Below, piece by piece: positions 9,200-20,887 of a stretch of DNA of 64,000 bases. Location of the stretch: the NCBI GenBank assembly GCA_029945725.1, contig JAQSDB010000008.1:594181-658180 (forward strand). The letters are read 5' to 3'. The translations under genes were made by a program, and so were the position numbers. This DNA comes from a bacterium. GTDB taxonomy: Bacteria > Pseudomonadota > Gammaproteobacteria > Pseudomonadales > Moraxellaceae. Numbering within the stretch: position 1 is the stretch's first letter; each line of letters starts with the position of its first letter. The notes under the pieces were generated by a model. It did not search any database. It was given only the letters and a program-made list of their open reading frames with translations, and was not told the DNA's origin.

Positions 9200-10144
9200 A
9201 TGTCGGTCGCCCCCATAAAAGCATCAAGCATGAAACCCCCAAGCCTTGAAGAAATGACCGCCATCCGCGCCCTGCAGAGCAAGCCCGTGGTGGCCTGGCC
9301 CACCCTCTTTCTCCTGCTTGTATCCATCCCGCCGATCCTGCTGCTGGATTATCTGGCGATCATGCAGCTGGTGCCGGTCGTACCGGCGGCGCTGCTGGCC
9401 TCGGTGTTCGGCTATTTCAGTTTCACCTCGATTCACGACGGCCTGCATCGCGCCGTCTCCAGCAAACCCTGGGTAAACGAACTGGTGAGCATGCTGACCG
9501 TCAACATGCTGTTCCCCTATCAGCCGATTGCCGTGCTGCGCTGGGGCCACATGCAGCACCATGTGCACACGGGTGATCCGGACAGGGACCCGGACTACAA
9601 AACCGTGCAGAGTTTCCGGGGCATGATGATTCGCGGATTTTTCTGGGCGGATGTGTATTACAACCTGAATTATTTCAGGCACCGCAGCGAGCGCCCGCCG
9701 CGCGAAGTGCGCAATGTCATCCTGCACATGATCATTGGCGGCACGGTGTTTGTGGTGGCGGCTTGCCTGCTGCCTGTCGAGGCCATCATTTTCTGGTTCA
9801 TTGCCTCGCGCCTGACACAGTGGAGCATCGCGCTGGTCTTCATGTACCTGCCGCATGTGCCGCACACGATTGTGCAAAAAGACGCGCCCTACCAGGCCAC
9901 GCTGATTCGCGAAGGCTGGGACTGGCTGCTGACACCGCTGATGGTCTACCAGAACTGGCATCTGGTGCATCACCTGTATCCCAGCGTGCCGTTCTACCGC
10001 TACAAGAAACTCTGGGAGGCGCGCCGCGAATTCCACGAATCCCATCTGCCGGCACGCGTCAGTGCCTTCCAGCTGACACCCGATCCGCAGCAACTGGCCG
10101 CCGGACTGGAGCGGGCAAAAACGGTGAGCGCTAAAAGCGCGTAA
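9200..10144 (+). CDS. Membrane fatty acid desaturase family protein
   Basis: It encodes 314 residues with an AGGAG site 8 bp before the ATG. The three histidine boxes of the integral-membrane di-iron family are visible: HDGLH at about residue 79, HMQHH at about 117 and HLVHH at about 255. Hydrophobic segments at about 30-80 and 170-220 would place them in the inner membrane with the boxes on the cytoplasmic side. The family (PF00487) inserts double bonds into acyl chains or hydroxylates lipids and carotenoids. The neighbouring AraC regulator and phased repeats suggest inducible expression. The substrate cannot be told from sequence. Confidence 0.85.
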   Translation: MSVAPIKASSMKPPSLEEMTAIRALQSKPVVAWPTLFLLLVSIPPILLLDYLAIMQLVPVVPAALLASVFGYFSFTSIHDGLHRAVSSKPWVNELVSMLTVNMLFPYQPIAVLRWGHMQHHVHTGDPDRDPDYKTVQSFRGMMIRGFFWADVYYNLNYFRHRSERPPREVRNVILHMIIGGTVFVVAACLLPVEAIIFWFIASRLTQWSIALVFMYLPHVPHTIVQKDAPYQATLIREGWDWLLTPLMVYQNWHLVHHLYPSVPFYRYKKLWEARREFHESHLPARVSAFQLTPDPQQLAAGLERAKTVSAKSA

Positions 10145-10264
10145 GCATTTTCTGGTACGCCGGCGGTGTTGATCCGGTCGCTTGCCCGGCCAGCCTCCAG
10201 GGCTGGTAGCCCGGGCATGACAAAACGGTCAGGGTGCATTTGTTTTTCAATGACCCGGCCCGCT

Positions 10265-10663
10265 TCAAGCGAACTCCTTTAAAGGAGACTGGCGCAGGAA
10301 AAACAGCAGAGACAGCACGGCCACAATGCTTTCCAGCACCAGCAGCCCCTGCACAAAAGTATCGGGCATGCCGTCGATGGTAATGCTGACAACCCGACCA
10401 AGCGCGAGCCCGCCGACGATCAACAGCTGTGCCAGCAAGGCCGGCCTCGTCAGCGCCGGCACGTGAAAACCGGACAGCAAGAGCAGGCCGATGCCGACCT
10501 GCATGCCACCGTAAGTGGCACGCAACTCGTTCAGCGCACTCACGGTATTGATGTTCAAGCCCACCGGCGCCATGGCTCCGAGCGGATTCAGGAACGTATT
10601 CAGTCCGATCAAAGCGAAGGCGACACCGCAAAGCAGCAAAAACAGTCTGGCCCGGTCCGGCAT
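10265..10663 (-). CDS. DUF4345-family small membrane protein
   Basis: It encodes 132 residues with four hydrophobic segments. The stretch GLNINTVSALNELRATYGGMQ is the hallmark of DUF4345 proteins, small inner-membrane proteins of unknown role. It lies on the opposite strand to the desaturase gene and about 100 bp downstream of the sterol-desaturase-like gene on its own strand, so it may share that transcript. No catalytic motif is visible. Confidence 0.75.
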   Translation of the reverse strand: MPDRARLFLLLCGVAFALIGLNTFLNPLGAMAPVGLNINTVSALNELRATYGGMQVGIGLLLLSGFHVPALTRPALLAQLLIVGGLALGRVVSITIDGMPDTFVQGLLVLESIVAVLSLLFFLRQSPLKEFA

Positions 10664-10761
10664 TATTTTCCTCCACAGTCGATTTCATCCATAAAAAAGG
10701 GCGGCGCGCATTTACTCCCGATGCACGCCACCCCTGACATTCTGCTCTGTGCTGATTCCTT

Positions 10762-11721
10762 TCAGGCTTTCTTTAAATTCCGGCTGCCATCAAAAGCGGC
10801 GGCTGGCGTGCGCTGCCATTCCGGCGGCATCCACAAATGCTTCAGGCGTGAGGGCAAGGGGCCGGGCTGCTGCATGTCGCGGAACATGTCGACGTATTCA
10901 TGCGTCCAGGCCGTGATGAGGCTGTTGGTGGGGACCTGACGCGTGATGCCGTAATAAATCGTCTGGTCGGTGCGCTCTTCGACAAAGGTGCCGAACAGGC
11001 GATCCCAGATAATGAAGACGCCGGCATAGTTGGTGTCGATATAGCCGGGATTGCTGGCATGGTGTACGCGGTGATGATTGGGCGTATTCATCACGAGTTC
11101 GACAAGTGCCGGCAGTTTTGTTACCAGCGTGGTGTGAATGAAGAACTGGTAGACAAGGCTCAGTGCAAAGCTGACACCGATCCATACCGGGTTGAAGCCG
11201 ATAAAGGCGAGCGGCACATAGAACAACCAGCCCCCGTTAAAAATATTGGTCGCGTTCTGGCGCATCGCCGTGGAGAAATTCATGCGTTCGGACGAATGAT
11301 GCGTGACGTGCGCACACCAGAGCCAGCGCACGCGGTGCGAGGCGCGGTGCATCCAGTAGAAACCGAAGTCCGTCGCCACAAACAGCACGGCGCCGGTGAA
11401 AAAATTCAGGGGAATGTCGGCAATGCGGTGATGAAAGGCAAAGGCGTACACCGGAAAGGCGATGATGCCGGCAAACAACAGCTCCGTGATCTGGTAACCG
11501 GCGCCGAGCATGAAATTGCGTACGGCTTCGCGTCCGTCCATCAGCTGCGGATCATTTTTTATGCGCAGGTATTCCCACAGGGCCACGCCGATGAAAAACG
11601 GCGTGGCAATCATGAAAATAAGCTGGCGTTCATCCAGAGCCAGCCAGGGACCGACCACCGCCCACAGCTCGGCGAGACCGCTGCGGGTGAGGACATCCTG
11701 CATCATGGAAGGAAGATTCAT
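10762..11721 (-). CDS. Sterol desaturase / fatty acid hydroxylase family protein
   Basis: It encodes 319 residues with several N-terminal membrane segments. The histidine clusters of PF04116 are present: WMHRASHR, then HVTHHSSE, and later NHHRVHHASN, which together ligate a di-iron centre. The C-terminal part carries the family phrase NYAGVFIIWDRLFGTF. Enzymes of this family hydroxylate or desaturate sterols, acyl chains, carotenoids or alkylglycerols at the membrane. The gene is divergent from an AraC-type regulator, and a 21-bp-phased direct repeat lies between the two starts, which suggests that regulator controls it. The substrate is unknown. Confidence 0.86.
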   Translation of the reverse strand: MNLPSMMQDVLTRSGLAELWAVVGPWLALDERQLIFMIATPFFIGVALWEYLRIKNDPQLMDGREAVRNFMLGAGYQITELLFAGIIAFPVYAFAFHHRIADIPLNFFTGAVLFVATDFGFYWMHRASHRVRWLWCAHVTHHSSERMNFSTAMRQNATNIFNGGWLFYVPLAFIGFNPVWIGVSFALSLVYQFFIHTTLVTKLPALVELVMNTPNHHRVHHASNPGYIDTNYAGVFIIWDRLFGTFVEERTDQTIYYGITRQVPTNSLITAWTHEYVDMFRDMQQPGPLPSRLKHLWMPPEWQRTPAAAFDGSRNLKKA

Positions 11722-11792
11722 GGCTGCTCCGGGCCATCGGGGCCCTTACCAGTTTCGATGTACCCATTGAACACACCCTGTGGCCATGATAC

Positions 11793-11828
11793 TTGACGAT
11801 CCGTGCCTGCCAATTGACTATCCATGCC
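11793..11828. promoter_or_regulatory. Candidate AraC-type operator in divergent promoter region
   Basis: TTGACGATCCGTGCC at 11793 and TTGACTATCCATGCC at 11814 match at 13 of 15 positions and start exactly 21 bp apart. They lie between the divergent hydroxylase gene (start 11721) and the AraC gene (start 11851). This is the tandem-half-site layout expected for AraC proteins. The TTGAC core also resembles a -35 element, so overlap with the regulator's own promoter is possible. Confidence 0.6.
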
Positions 11829-11850
11829 ACTGCAATCAGGTGGAACTGAC

Positions 11851-12852
11851 ATGGCAACGGTAATGCGGGTGACCGGCGCATGGACGCGGCTGCTCACCGA
11901 CTGGCTTGACGCGGAAAAGCTGCCGGCGCCCGATATCCGGGCCCTGCTCGACAGCCGCACACCGGACGACATCGTGCCGGTACCGGTCTGGCGGAACCTG
12001 CTGGAGCGCGCCGTGGCCCTGCGCCCGCATGCGCTGGCTCCCGGGCTTGCCATTGGTGCGCAGGTGCAGCCACACCATGTCGGCGTCATGGGCTATATCG
12101 TGCTCGCCAGCAACAACCTCGGCGAAGCCATGCTTGCCTACCAGCGCTACGAGCGCCTGCTCTATGGTGTTGATCTTGCCCAGACCGTGATGGTGGGCAG
12201 CGACTTCGAGTTGTGCTGGCCACGCGGAACACCGCCACTCGGCCAGCTCGCCGATTCGGTGGCCATCGCCGCGCTCATCACGTTCATGCGCCGGCAGGTG
12301 GATCATGCCCCGACACCTTCACTGATCAGTTTTATAAACTCCGCACCGGCGAGCGCGGAAGAGCGTGACGCTTACGAAGCCTTTTTCGGCTGTCCGGTAC
12401 GCTTTGATGAGCCCCACACCGGCGTGCGTTTTCCGGCGGCTTACCTTGCGATTCCGATGCCGCACAGTGATCCCGGCCTGCATGCCCTGCTCAACCGTCA
12501 GGCACAGGCCCTGCTGCTGGCTTTGCCGGATTCCGACGCCTTCGACCGCGCCCTGCAGCAGCAGCTGCTGAAACTGTTGCCGGAAGGCAATGTCATGCTG
12601 CCGCGCGTTGCGCGTGAGCTTCATGTGTCGGTACGCACCCTGCAGCGCCGGCTTGATGCCCGTGCCATGACCTGGCAGGCGCTGCTCGACCGCACGCGCG
12701 AACAACTCGCGCGCCAGTATTTAAGGGATCGCTCACTGACGCTGGGGGATGTCGCACTGCTGCTCGGCTTCTCCGAACAAAGTGCCTTCAATCGTGCCTT
12801 CCGGCGCTGGACCGGCGATACGCCGGCCCGGGTACGCAAGCAGGGTTTGTAG
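11851..12852 (+). CDS. AraC-family transcriptional regulator, Arabinose_bd/HTH_18 type
   Basis: It encodes 333 residues. I chose the ATG at 11851 because GGTGGAA lies 6 bp before it; an ATG nine codons upstream has no ribosome site and would run into the second operator half-site. The N-terminal ~200 residues form the sensing domain (PHHVGVMGYIVLASNNLGEAM is typical). The C-terminal DNA-binding part contains VARELHVSVRTLQRRL and LGDVALLLGFSEQSAFNRAF. It is divergent from the sterol-desaturase-like gene and is the obvious candidate to bind the repeat between them. It is a distant paralog of the regulator at 8086-9096, which is also next to a membrane desaturase gene. Confidence 0.88.
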   Translation: MATVMRVTGAWTRLLTDWLDAEKLPAPDIRALLDSRTPDDIVPVPVWRNLLERAVALRPHALAPGLAIGAQVQPHHVGVMGYIVLASNNLGEAMLAYQRYERLLYGVDLAQTVMVGSDFELCWPRGTPPLGQLADSVAIAALITFMRRQVDHAPTPSLISFINSAPASAEERDAYEAFFGCPVRFDEPHTGVRFPAAYLAIPMPHSDPGLHALLNRQAQALLLALPDSDAFDRALQQQLLKLLPEGNVMLPRVARELHVSVRTLQRRLDARAMTWQALLDRTREQLARQYLRDRSLTLGDVALLLGFSEQSAFNRAFRRWTGDTPARVRKQGL

Positions 12853-12960
12853 AAAAAGCCGCACGCACTGAATCAATAACCGGTTTACCGGCATCAGTAC
12901 CTGCGCAGAAAATAACGTTTAAATCATTCCTGCGCCTGTCCGCCATTTCCCGCATCGGCC

Positions 12961-13557
12961 TCACAACGGCGTAAGCAGCCTGATCGTCCAGGCCGTAAAG
13001 CGCTGCATCAGCGTGGCATCGGAGGCCTTGCAGCGCGGATCGGTATTTTGCAGGGACTTGATTGCCATCTCGGAGACCGGCAGTTTCTTGCAGCCGTGCG
13101 AGTCTTCACAAATCATGTCCCACTCCGGTTTGGCGGCGACATGACAGGCAAAACAGTTGCCGCCAAAACGGTTCTTGATGTCGGCAAAGCCGCGCTTGCG
13201 AATGGTTGATCCGTTTTTATCCACGTCGAGCTCAAAAAACTCCCAGTCTTTGGTCACCGGATTAAAACCGGTTTCGCGCTTGACCATGACCTCATTGGGA
13301 AACAGCTGCACCACGGTGCCGGGCGGATAAACGCCACCCGTGGCAGAGCGCGCAACCGCCAGCGTGCCTTCGAGATTACCGGACAGGTTGTCGACGAAAA
13401 ATCCGCGCACCGGTGTCATCTCCTTGATGCACTTGAAGGACTTTGCCGTGATCTCGACGGGTTCCGCCGAGGCGGCGACACCGCTGACCAGTGCCAGCAG
13501 GATCGCCACACGGCGCCAGTACACGCTCCGGGCATACAACGTCACGGTTTTTTTCAT
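12961..13557 (-). CDS. Secreted single-haem c-type cytochrome-like protein
   Basis: It encodes 198 residues from the second of two adjacent ATGs (13560 and 13557), which has the better spacing from GGAG. A signal peptide (residues ~1-30, ending VAASAEP) sends it to the periplasm. One CxxCH haem-c site, CFACH, lies at about residue 134, followed by a Cys pair in MICEDSHGCKKL that could be structural. It resembles cytochrome P460-like and related small haem proteins only loosely, so I do not assign a family. It is divergent from the FadL-type porin gene. A role in electron transfer or haem sensing is inferred from the haem motif alone. Confidence 0.7.
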   Translation of the reverse strand: MKKTVTLYARSVYWRRVAILLALVSGVAASAEPVEITAKSFKCIKEMTPVRGFFVDNLSGNLEGTLAVARSATGGVYPPGTVVQLFPNEVMVKRETGFNPVTKDWEFFELDVDKNGSTIRKRGFADIKNRFGGNCFACHVAAKPEWDMICEDSHGCKKLPVSEMAIKSLQNTDPRCKASDATLMQRFTAWTIRLLTPL

Positions 13558-13725
13558 CATGCTTCTCCGGAAAACAGGGCATTCATTGCACAAGGCTTGC
13601 TGGCCGCCAGCAAACAACCCGGCCAGTGAACCACGAGCCGCAGGCTTATAAAACAAAATGGATATATAGATATTTTATTTTGGTATTTTCCGATCTATGC
13701 CCCGCTCCGTACACTGCACGAAACA

Positions 13726-13739
13726 GGTACAAACGTACC
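13726..13739. promoter_or_regulatory. Short perfect inverted repeat before porin gene
   Basis: GGTAC, a 4-base spacer AAAC, then GTACC, located 33 bp upstream of the fadL-like start in the divergent intergenic region. An AT-rich stretch (13660-13690) just upstream could hold the promoter. It is a possible operator; no known regulator consensus is recognised. Confidence 0.3.
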
Positions 13740-13771
13740 AGTCCCTGTGCCAACTGTTTGCCGGAGCCTCC

Positions 13772-15055
13772 ATGTCGCGCCATCCCCTGATTCATAAAAC
13801 CCTCGTCAGCACCGGTGTTGCCGTGGCCTTGTCCCTGACCGCCACGGCCCACGCCACCAACGGTTATTTTTCGCACGGCTACGGCATCCAGTCGAAAGGT
13901 GCCGCTGGCGTCGGTGCTGCCCTGCCGCAGGATTCACTGGCGGCTGCCACCAATCCGGCTGGCCTCGTTGATCTCGGCAACCGCCTTGATGCCGGCGTGG
14001 ACCTGTTTGCACCGCAGCGCGAAGCCGCCATTCACGGCAATGGCTTTGGTGCGGATGCCCGCTATGACGGCAACGACACCAGCCTCTTTTACATCCCGGA
14101 ATTCGGCTACAACCATCTGGTGAATCCGGATCTCGCCCTCGGCATTGCCGTGTACGGCAACGGCGGCATGAACACCGATTACGGCAGCAATCCCTACCAG
14201 CGTTACGGCGCCACCGGCCCGGCCGGCGTCGATCTCACGCAGCTGTTCATTTCACCGGCCGTCGCATACCGCCTCAACGATAAAAACTCGGTGGGCATTG
14301 CGCTCAATCTGGCCTACCAGCGCTTCAAGGCCGATGGCATCAGTGCATTTTCCGGCTTCTCTGCAAATCCGGCGCACCTCAGCAACAACGGTTACGACAG
14401 CTCCACCGGCTACGGTGTGCGCCTCGGCTGGCAGGGCAAACTGAACGATGTGGTAACGCTGGGCGCGAGCTGGCAATCAAAAACGAAAACCGGAAAGTTC
14501 GACAAGTACAGCGGGCTCTTTGCCGACGGTGGCAGCTTCGACATTCCTGAAACCTATGTCGCCGGCGTTGCCGTGAAAGCCACACCGGATCTAACTCTGG
14601 CGCTCGACTGGCAGAAAATCCTCTACAGCGACGTACCTGCGGTCGGCAACAGCTTTGCAAAACTGCTGCAGGGCCAGCCACTGGGCAGCAATGATGGGCC
14701 CGGTTTCGGCTGGCGCGACATCAGCATCATCAAGCTTGGCGTTATCTATCAGGTGTCACCGTCACTGAAGTTGCGCGCCGGTTTCAGCAGCAGCCAGCAG
14801 CCGGTGCCGCAGAATGAAACCTTCTTCAACATTCTGGCGCCGGGCGTAGTGCAGAAGCACATCACGCTGGGCAGCACCTGGAATATAAATGCCGACAACG
14901 CTGTCAGCGTGGCCTATACGCGCGGCCTCAAGCAGACCGTGAAGGGTGCCGGCTCGATTCCACCAGGCTTGCCGCCAGCCGGTCTCGGCGGTGGTGAAGC
15001 CGACATCCAGCTCGAAGAAGACTCGCTTGGTGTAGCATGGCAACTTAAATTCTGA
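13772..15055 (+). CDS. FadL/TodX-family outer membrane hydrophobic-compound porin
   Basis: It encodes 427 residues from ATG 13772, with GGAG 6 bp before it. A signal peptide ends HATNGYF. The mature N-terminus [19 protein letters not shown] and the following ATNPAGL are the FadL-family hatch-domain signature. The rest alternates as in a 14-strand beta barrel and ends in Phe (WQLKF), the usual Omp C-terminal signal for BAM-dependent insertion. FadL proteins let long-chain fatty acids or aromatic hydrocarbons pass the outer membrane by lateral diffusion. The lipid-modifying genes upstream and beta-oxidation genes further along fit a fatty acid substrate, although that is inference. Confidence 0.9.
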   Translation: MSRHPLIHKTLVSTGVAVALSLTATAHATNGYFSHGYGIQSKGAAGVGAALPQDSLAAATNPAGLVDLGNRLDAGVDLFAPQREAAIHGNGFGADARYDGNDTSLFYIPEFGYNHLVNPDLALGIAVYGNGGMNTDYGSNPYQRYGATGPAGVDLTQLFISPAVAYRLNDKNSVGIALNLAYQRFKADGISAFSGFSANPAHLSNNGYDSSTGYGVRLGWQGKLNDVVTLGASWQSKTKTGKFDKYSGLFADGGSFDIPETYVAGVAVKATPDLTLALDWQKILYSDVPAVGNSFAKLLQGQPLGSNDGPGFGWRDISIIKLGVIYQVSPSLKLRAGFSSSQQPVPQNETFFNILAPGVVQKHITLGSTWNINADNAVSVAYTRGLKQTVKGAGSIPPGLPPAGLGGGEADIQLEEDSLGVAWQLKF

Positions 15056-15068
15056 ACGGAGCCCCGGC

Positions 15069-15482
15069 ATGACCCTGAATGATATCTGGCCGCTGGTAGC
15101 CGGTGGTGCGGCCATCGGCGGAGCGGCTGCCCTGCTCCTGCTTTTCAGCGGCGAAATCGCCGGCATCAGCGGCATTGTCGCGCGCCTGCTGCAAGGCGAC
15201 AGCGGTCACGGCCGCTGGCGCCTCGCCTTTCTCGCCGGGCTCCTGCTGCCGGCTGCGTTTCTGGCGCTGAACCATGCCACACCGGCCACCGGCAGCCTGC
15301 CGGTCATGGCGCTTGCCGGTCTGCTGGTCGGCATCGGCACGCGCACCAGCGGCGGCTGCACCAGCGGGCATGGCGTCTGCGGCATTGCCAACCTGTCGCC
15401 ACGTTCGCTGCTCGCCACACTGACCTTCATGGCCACGGCAGGCCTCACCGTTTTCATCGTCCGCCATGTGATCCCATCATGA
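15069..15482 (+). CDS. YeeE/YedE-family transporter, first half
   Basis: It encodes 137 residues with four hydrophobic segments. The conserved sequence [16 protein letters not shown] carries the Cys residues that in YeeE/TsuA transporters hand thiosulfate through the membrane. It begins 13 bp after the porin gene and its stop overlaps the next start by four bases (ATGA), so it is translationally coupled to the second half. Split two-gene versions of this family occur widely (PmpA/PmpB-like). The likely cargo is a sulfur species such as thiosulfate or a persulfide. Confidence 0.82.
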   Translation: MTLNDIWPLVAGGAAIGGAAALLLLFSGEIAGISGIVARLLQGDSGHGRWRLAFLAGLLLPAAFLALNHATPATGSLPVMALAGLLVGIGTRTSGGCTSGHGVCGIANLSPRSLLATLTFMATAGLTVFIVRHVIPS

Positions 15483-15985
15483 GTCCCGCCATGAATCACT
15501 TCGCGAACCGGCAACCCGTTTCAACCGTCATCGCCCTGCTGTCCGGCCTGCTCTTTGGCACTGGCCTGATCCTCTCCGGCATGACCACGCCGGCGAATGT
15601 GCTCGCCTTTCTCGACGTTGCCGGACACTGGAATCCGGCACTGGCCATCGTCATGGGCACGGCCGTTGCCGTTGCCGCGCCGGCGTTCTGGCTCGTCCGC
15701 CGCCGCCAGCACACCCTGCTCGGCGCCGCGACGGCACTCAGCAACCGCAAGCCCGTTGATAAAACCCTGCTCGCCGGAAGCGCGATTTTCGGTGCGGGCT
15801 GGGGGCTCTCCGGCATCTGCCCCGGCCCGGGCCTGGTGATTGCCGCCAGCGGCAGTACGGGTGCCCTGGTCTTTGTGGCGGGCATGGGCATTGGCATGCT
15901 CATCGTGGCGAGACTGCAACGCACTCCCGTCAGCACGGATGACACACTGCCGGAAACGGAAGAAAGCGCGGAGCCCTGCGGCTGA
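15479..15985 (+). CDS. YeeE/YedE-family transporter, second half (DUF6691)
   Basis: It encodes 168 residues and starts inside the stop codon of the preceding gene. Four hydrophobic segments are visible, with the phrases [21 protein letters not shown] and [14 protein letters not shown] typical of the C-terminal half of split YeeE/YedE transporters; the Cys in GICPGP is the conserved sulfur-handling residue. It should pair with the preceding protein to make one inner-membrane channel for a sulfur species. A terminator-like palindrome follows at 16032-16072. Confidence 0.82.
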   Translation: MSPAMNHFANRQPVSTVIALLSGLLFGTGLILSGMTTPANVLAFLDVAGHWNPALAIVMGTAVAVAAPAFWLVRRRQHTLLGAATALSNRKPVDKTLLAGSAIFGAGWGLSGICPGPGLVIAASGSTGALVFVAGMGIGMLIVARLQRTPVSTDDTLPETEESAEPCG

Positions 15986-16031
15986 TTTTTTCAGGAAAGC
16001 ATCGGGTTATTAAAAAACGCGATCCGCACAC

Positions 16032-16072
16032 GACATGAAAAAGCCCGGCTTGAAGCCAGGCTTTTTCATGTC
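16032..16072. terminator. Bidirectional rho-independent terminator
   Basis: A perfect 14-bp inverted repeat (GACATGAAAAAGCC / GGCTTTTTCATGTC) around a 13-base loop. It separates the convergent YedE and cupin genes and gives a T-run on either strand. Confidence 0.8.
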
Positions 16073-16092
16073 ATCAAACACGCTGCGTGCCC

Positions 16093-16434
16093 TCAGGCAT
16101 GATTCGATTTGTGCAGCACCATCGTCACCAGGATCACCGAATTTTTCAGCGCCAGCACCGCATGCTGGGCACAGGCCGCGATATAAGTCATCTCGCCCTC
16201 GACCAGCCGCACGGTCTTGCCGTGTGCCGTAAGTTCAATCGCACCCTCGATGCATTGCACCGTACAGTCGCCGGCCACCTTGTGCTCACGCAGCGTGTTG
16301 CCCTGCGGCAGCACAAAGCGGATCACTTCCAGCTCGTCCGTGCGGACAATCGCCCGGGTAAAAAACTCGGTGTACTGCTCACCGGTAGGATGGATATTGA
16401 AAACTTCGCCGGACTCGGGGCGGGGTAAGGCCAT
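16093..16434 (-). CDS. Small cupin-like protein
   Basis: It encodes 113 residues from ATG 16434, preceded by AAGGAGAAG. The frame continues upstream to 16566 but without a ribosome site. The core has the double-stranded beta-helix pattern of a cupin: RFVLPQGNTLREHKVAGDCTV.., then EGAIEL, then LVEGEMTYIAACAQHAV, with His residues in HK and AQHAV that could bind a metal. Such single-domain cupins bind or sense small molecules. It lies alone between a terminator and the prohibitin gene. The function is not known. Confidence 0.7.
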   Translation of the reverse strand: MALPRPESGEVFNIHPTGEQYTEFFTRAIVRTDELEVIRFVLPQGNTLREHKVAGDCTVQCIEGAIELTAHGKTVRLVEGEMTYIAACAQHAVLALKNSVILVTMVLHKSNHA

Positions 16435-16575
16435 GACTCTTCTCCTTGATGGCGGCGCTGTTAGCAGTCTAGTCGAAAGACCCGTGAACTCCCCGGTGCG
16501 GGATGCACCAGGGATACCCTGGCCGGGCAGGTCCTCAGGTACGAGGCTGACGCCGGAATAGCGCAAGCATGACGC

Positions 16576-17418
16576 TTATTTGCCGGCACCCAGATTCAGG
16601 AACGGTATCGGTGCACTGGCGTAGATATTCTGTGGCAACGCTCCATCCCACTTCTGGGCCTTGACCATTTCCACTTCGATGCGGCGCAGTTCCAGCACAT
16701 CCTTGTTCTTGGCCAGCGCCTCGTTCTGGATACGCAGGGAATCCGCCTGGGCCTGCGCCGCCAGAACCGTGGCCTTGGCTTCGGCTTCGGCCGTCACAAT
16801 CTTGGCGCGCTGCTCGGCCTCGATGGTTTTAACCTTGTTTTCAGCGGCCAGCTTCTTTTGTTCCTGCGTCACTTTTTCATTGATCGCTGCCATGTAATCC
16901 GGGGAAAAGGCAAAGTTACGCATGTCGATATTGATCACCTGTGCACCATAGAGCTCCAGCTTCTTTTTCAGCGCCTGATTGATGTCGTTCGATACCAGTG
17001 AGCGCTGGGCGATCAGATCCGGAGCGGTATATCTGGCCGTTACCGCCTTGAACACCTCCTGCGTTGCCGTTGCCACGTAACTCGTGAGATCGCCATTGCG
17101 GGAATACTTTTCAAATACCTCGCTCACCTTGTTGGGCAGAATGCTGTAACGCACGGTGAGACTGACCTTGACCGGCTGCGTATCACTGGTACTGCCCTCC
17201 GCTCCCTCAATGGCAGCTTCTTCGGCACGGACATTGAAAATATCCAGCCGCTGCCAGGGCGGAATGATGACGAGGCCTTCCGGCTCAATGGTACGGATGG
17301 CACCGAATTGCGTGATCACCCCGCGACTGCCCGTGGGCACGGTATGGAACGGCCAGATGAACACAAGGAACAGGAAGCCGATAACGCTGCCGACGGTATA
17401 ACGGTTCAAATATCTCAT
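16576..17418 (-). CDS. Prohibitin-family SPFH/Band 7 membrane protein
   Basis: It encodes 280 residues. A single N-terminal membrane anchor (about residues 8-26) is followed by the SPFH domain (VPTGSRGVITQFGAIRTIEPEG) and a long Ala/Glu/Lys-rich coiled coil (about 185-250). The length and layout match bacterial prohibitins and HflC-like proteins, which form ring assemblies at the membrane and modulate FtsH-type proteolysis. No hflK partner is adjacent, so this is a stand-alone prohibitin rather than HflC of an HflKC pair. The Cys-rich secreted protein gene lies 54 bp upstream on the same strand. Confidence 0.85.
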   Translation of the reverse strand: MRYLNRYTVGSVIGFLFLVFIWPFHTVPTGSRGVITQFGAIRTIEPEGLVIIPPWQRLDIFNVRAEEAAIEGAEGSTSDTQPVKVSLTVRYSILPNKVSEVFEKYSRNGDLTSYVATATQEVFKAVTARYTAPDLIAQRSLVSNDINQALKKKLELYGAQVINIDMRNFAFSPDYMAAINEKVTQEQKKLAAENKVKTIEAEQRAKIVTAEAEAKATVLAAQAQADSLRIQNEALAKNKDVLELRRIEVEMVKAQKWDGALPQNIYASAPIPFLNLGAGK

Positions 17419-17472
17419 GGATTTCCTTTGGTTTTATTCGTTAAAAAATGCGGTGGCGTCATTGCATGACCG

Positions 17473-17943
17473 CTACTTGCACACAAACCGGGACTCCCAC
17501 GCCACGCAAATCTGGTTGGTACACTGCCCTTTCTCGTCATATTTTGTGCAACTGACCGACACACAGGTTTTGACGATGCTGCAATTGCAGCCGACCGTTC
17601 CACAGCTTTCCTTCGCTTTCAAGGTGCCGACGGTTTCCATCAGGCTGTCCATGGTCTTGCCCATGGCATCCATCTTTTTCTCCAGAGCCCCTGTGCCTGC
17701 AGCGTCGGCGGCAATTGCCGTGGGTTCCGCACCAGCGGCACATGCGCCGGCATTGCACGCGGCGACCTCAGCTTGCAGGTTTTTGGTACAAGCTGTTTTG
17801 GCAGCATCCGTTCTGGCGCCTTGCAGGCACATGGCGAGAGCCGTCTGCGCGGACTTCATGCACTCGGTACACAGGCCTTCGGCATGCGCTGGCGAGACCA
17901 TGGCAAACATCAGCAGCAGGCCGAACAACAGGTGGTTTTTCAT
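17473..17943 (-). CDS. Cys-rich secreted protein of unknown function
   Basis: It encodes 156 residues. A signal peptide ends VSPAHAEG. The mature protein is rich in cysteines, in two groups: an N-terminal group (GLCTECMKS, CLQG, ACTKN, ACNAGACAAG) and a C-terminal group (ESCGTVGCNCS, KTCVSVSCTKY, QCTNQICVAW, ending CK). A helical linker of about 30 residues separates them (LEKKMDAMGKTMDSLMETV). The pattern suggests a disulfide-stabilised or metal-binding periplasmic protein. I do not recognise the family. It is probably co-transcribed with the prohibitin gene downstream. Confidence 0.72.
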   Translation of the reverse strand: MKNHLLFGLLLMFAMVSPAHAEGLCTECMKSAQTALAMCLQGARTDAAKTACTKNLQAEVAACNAGACAAGAEPTAIAADAAGTGALEKKMDAMGKTMDSLMETVGTLKAKESCGTVGCNCSIVKTCVSVSCTKYDEKGQCTNQICVAWESRFVCK

Positions 17944-18044
17944 GGCAATTCCCTCTGGTGACGAAAAATGATGGCGATTCCGTTACGCATCACATCAAGC
18001 AGTCTCCTGCATTCCTTGCTCCTCATCGCGGGCTGCGGGCGCCG

Positions 18045-20887
<2,843 letters not shown>

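Noticed and set aside
16576..17418. HflC
   Set aside because: No hflK partner is adjacent and the sequence fits stand-alone prohibitin-type proteins better.
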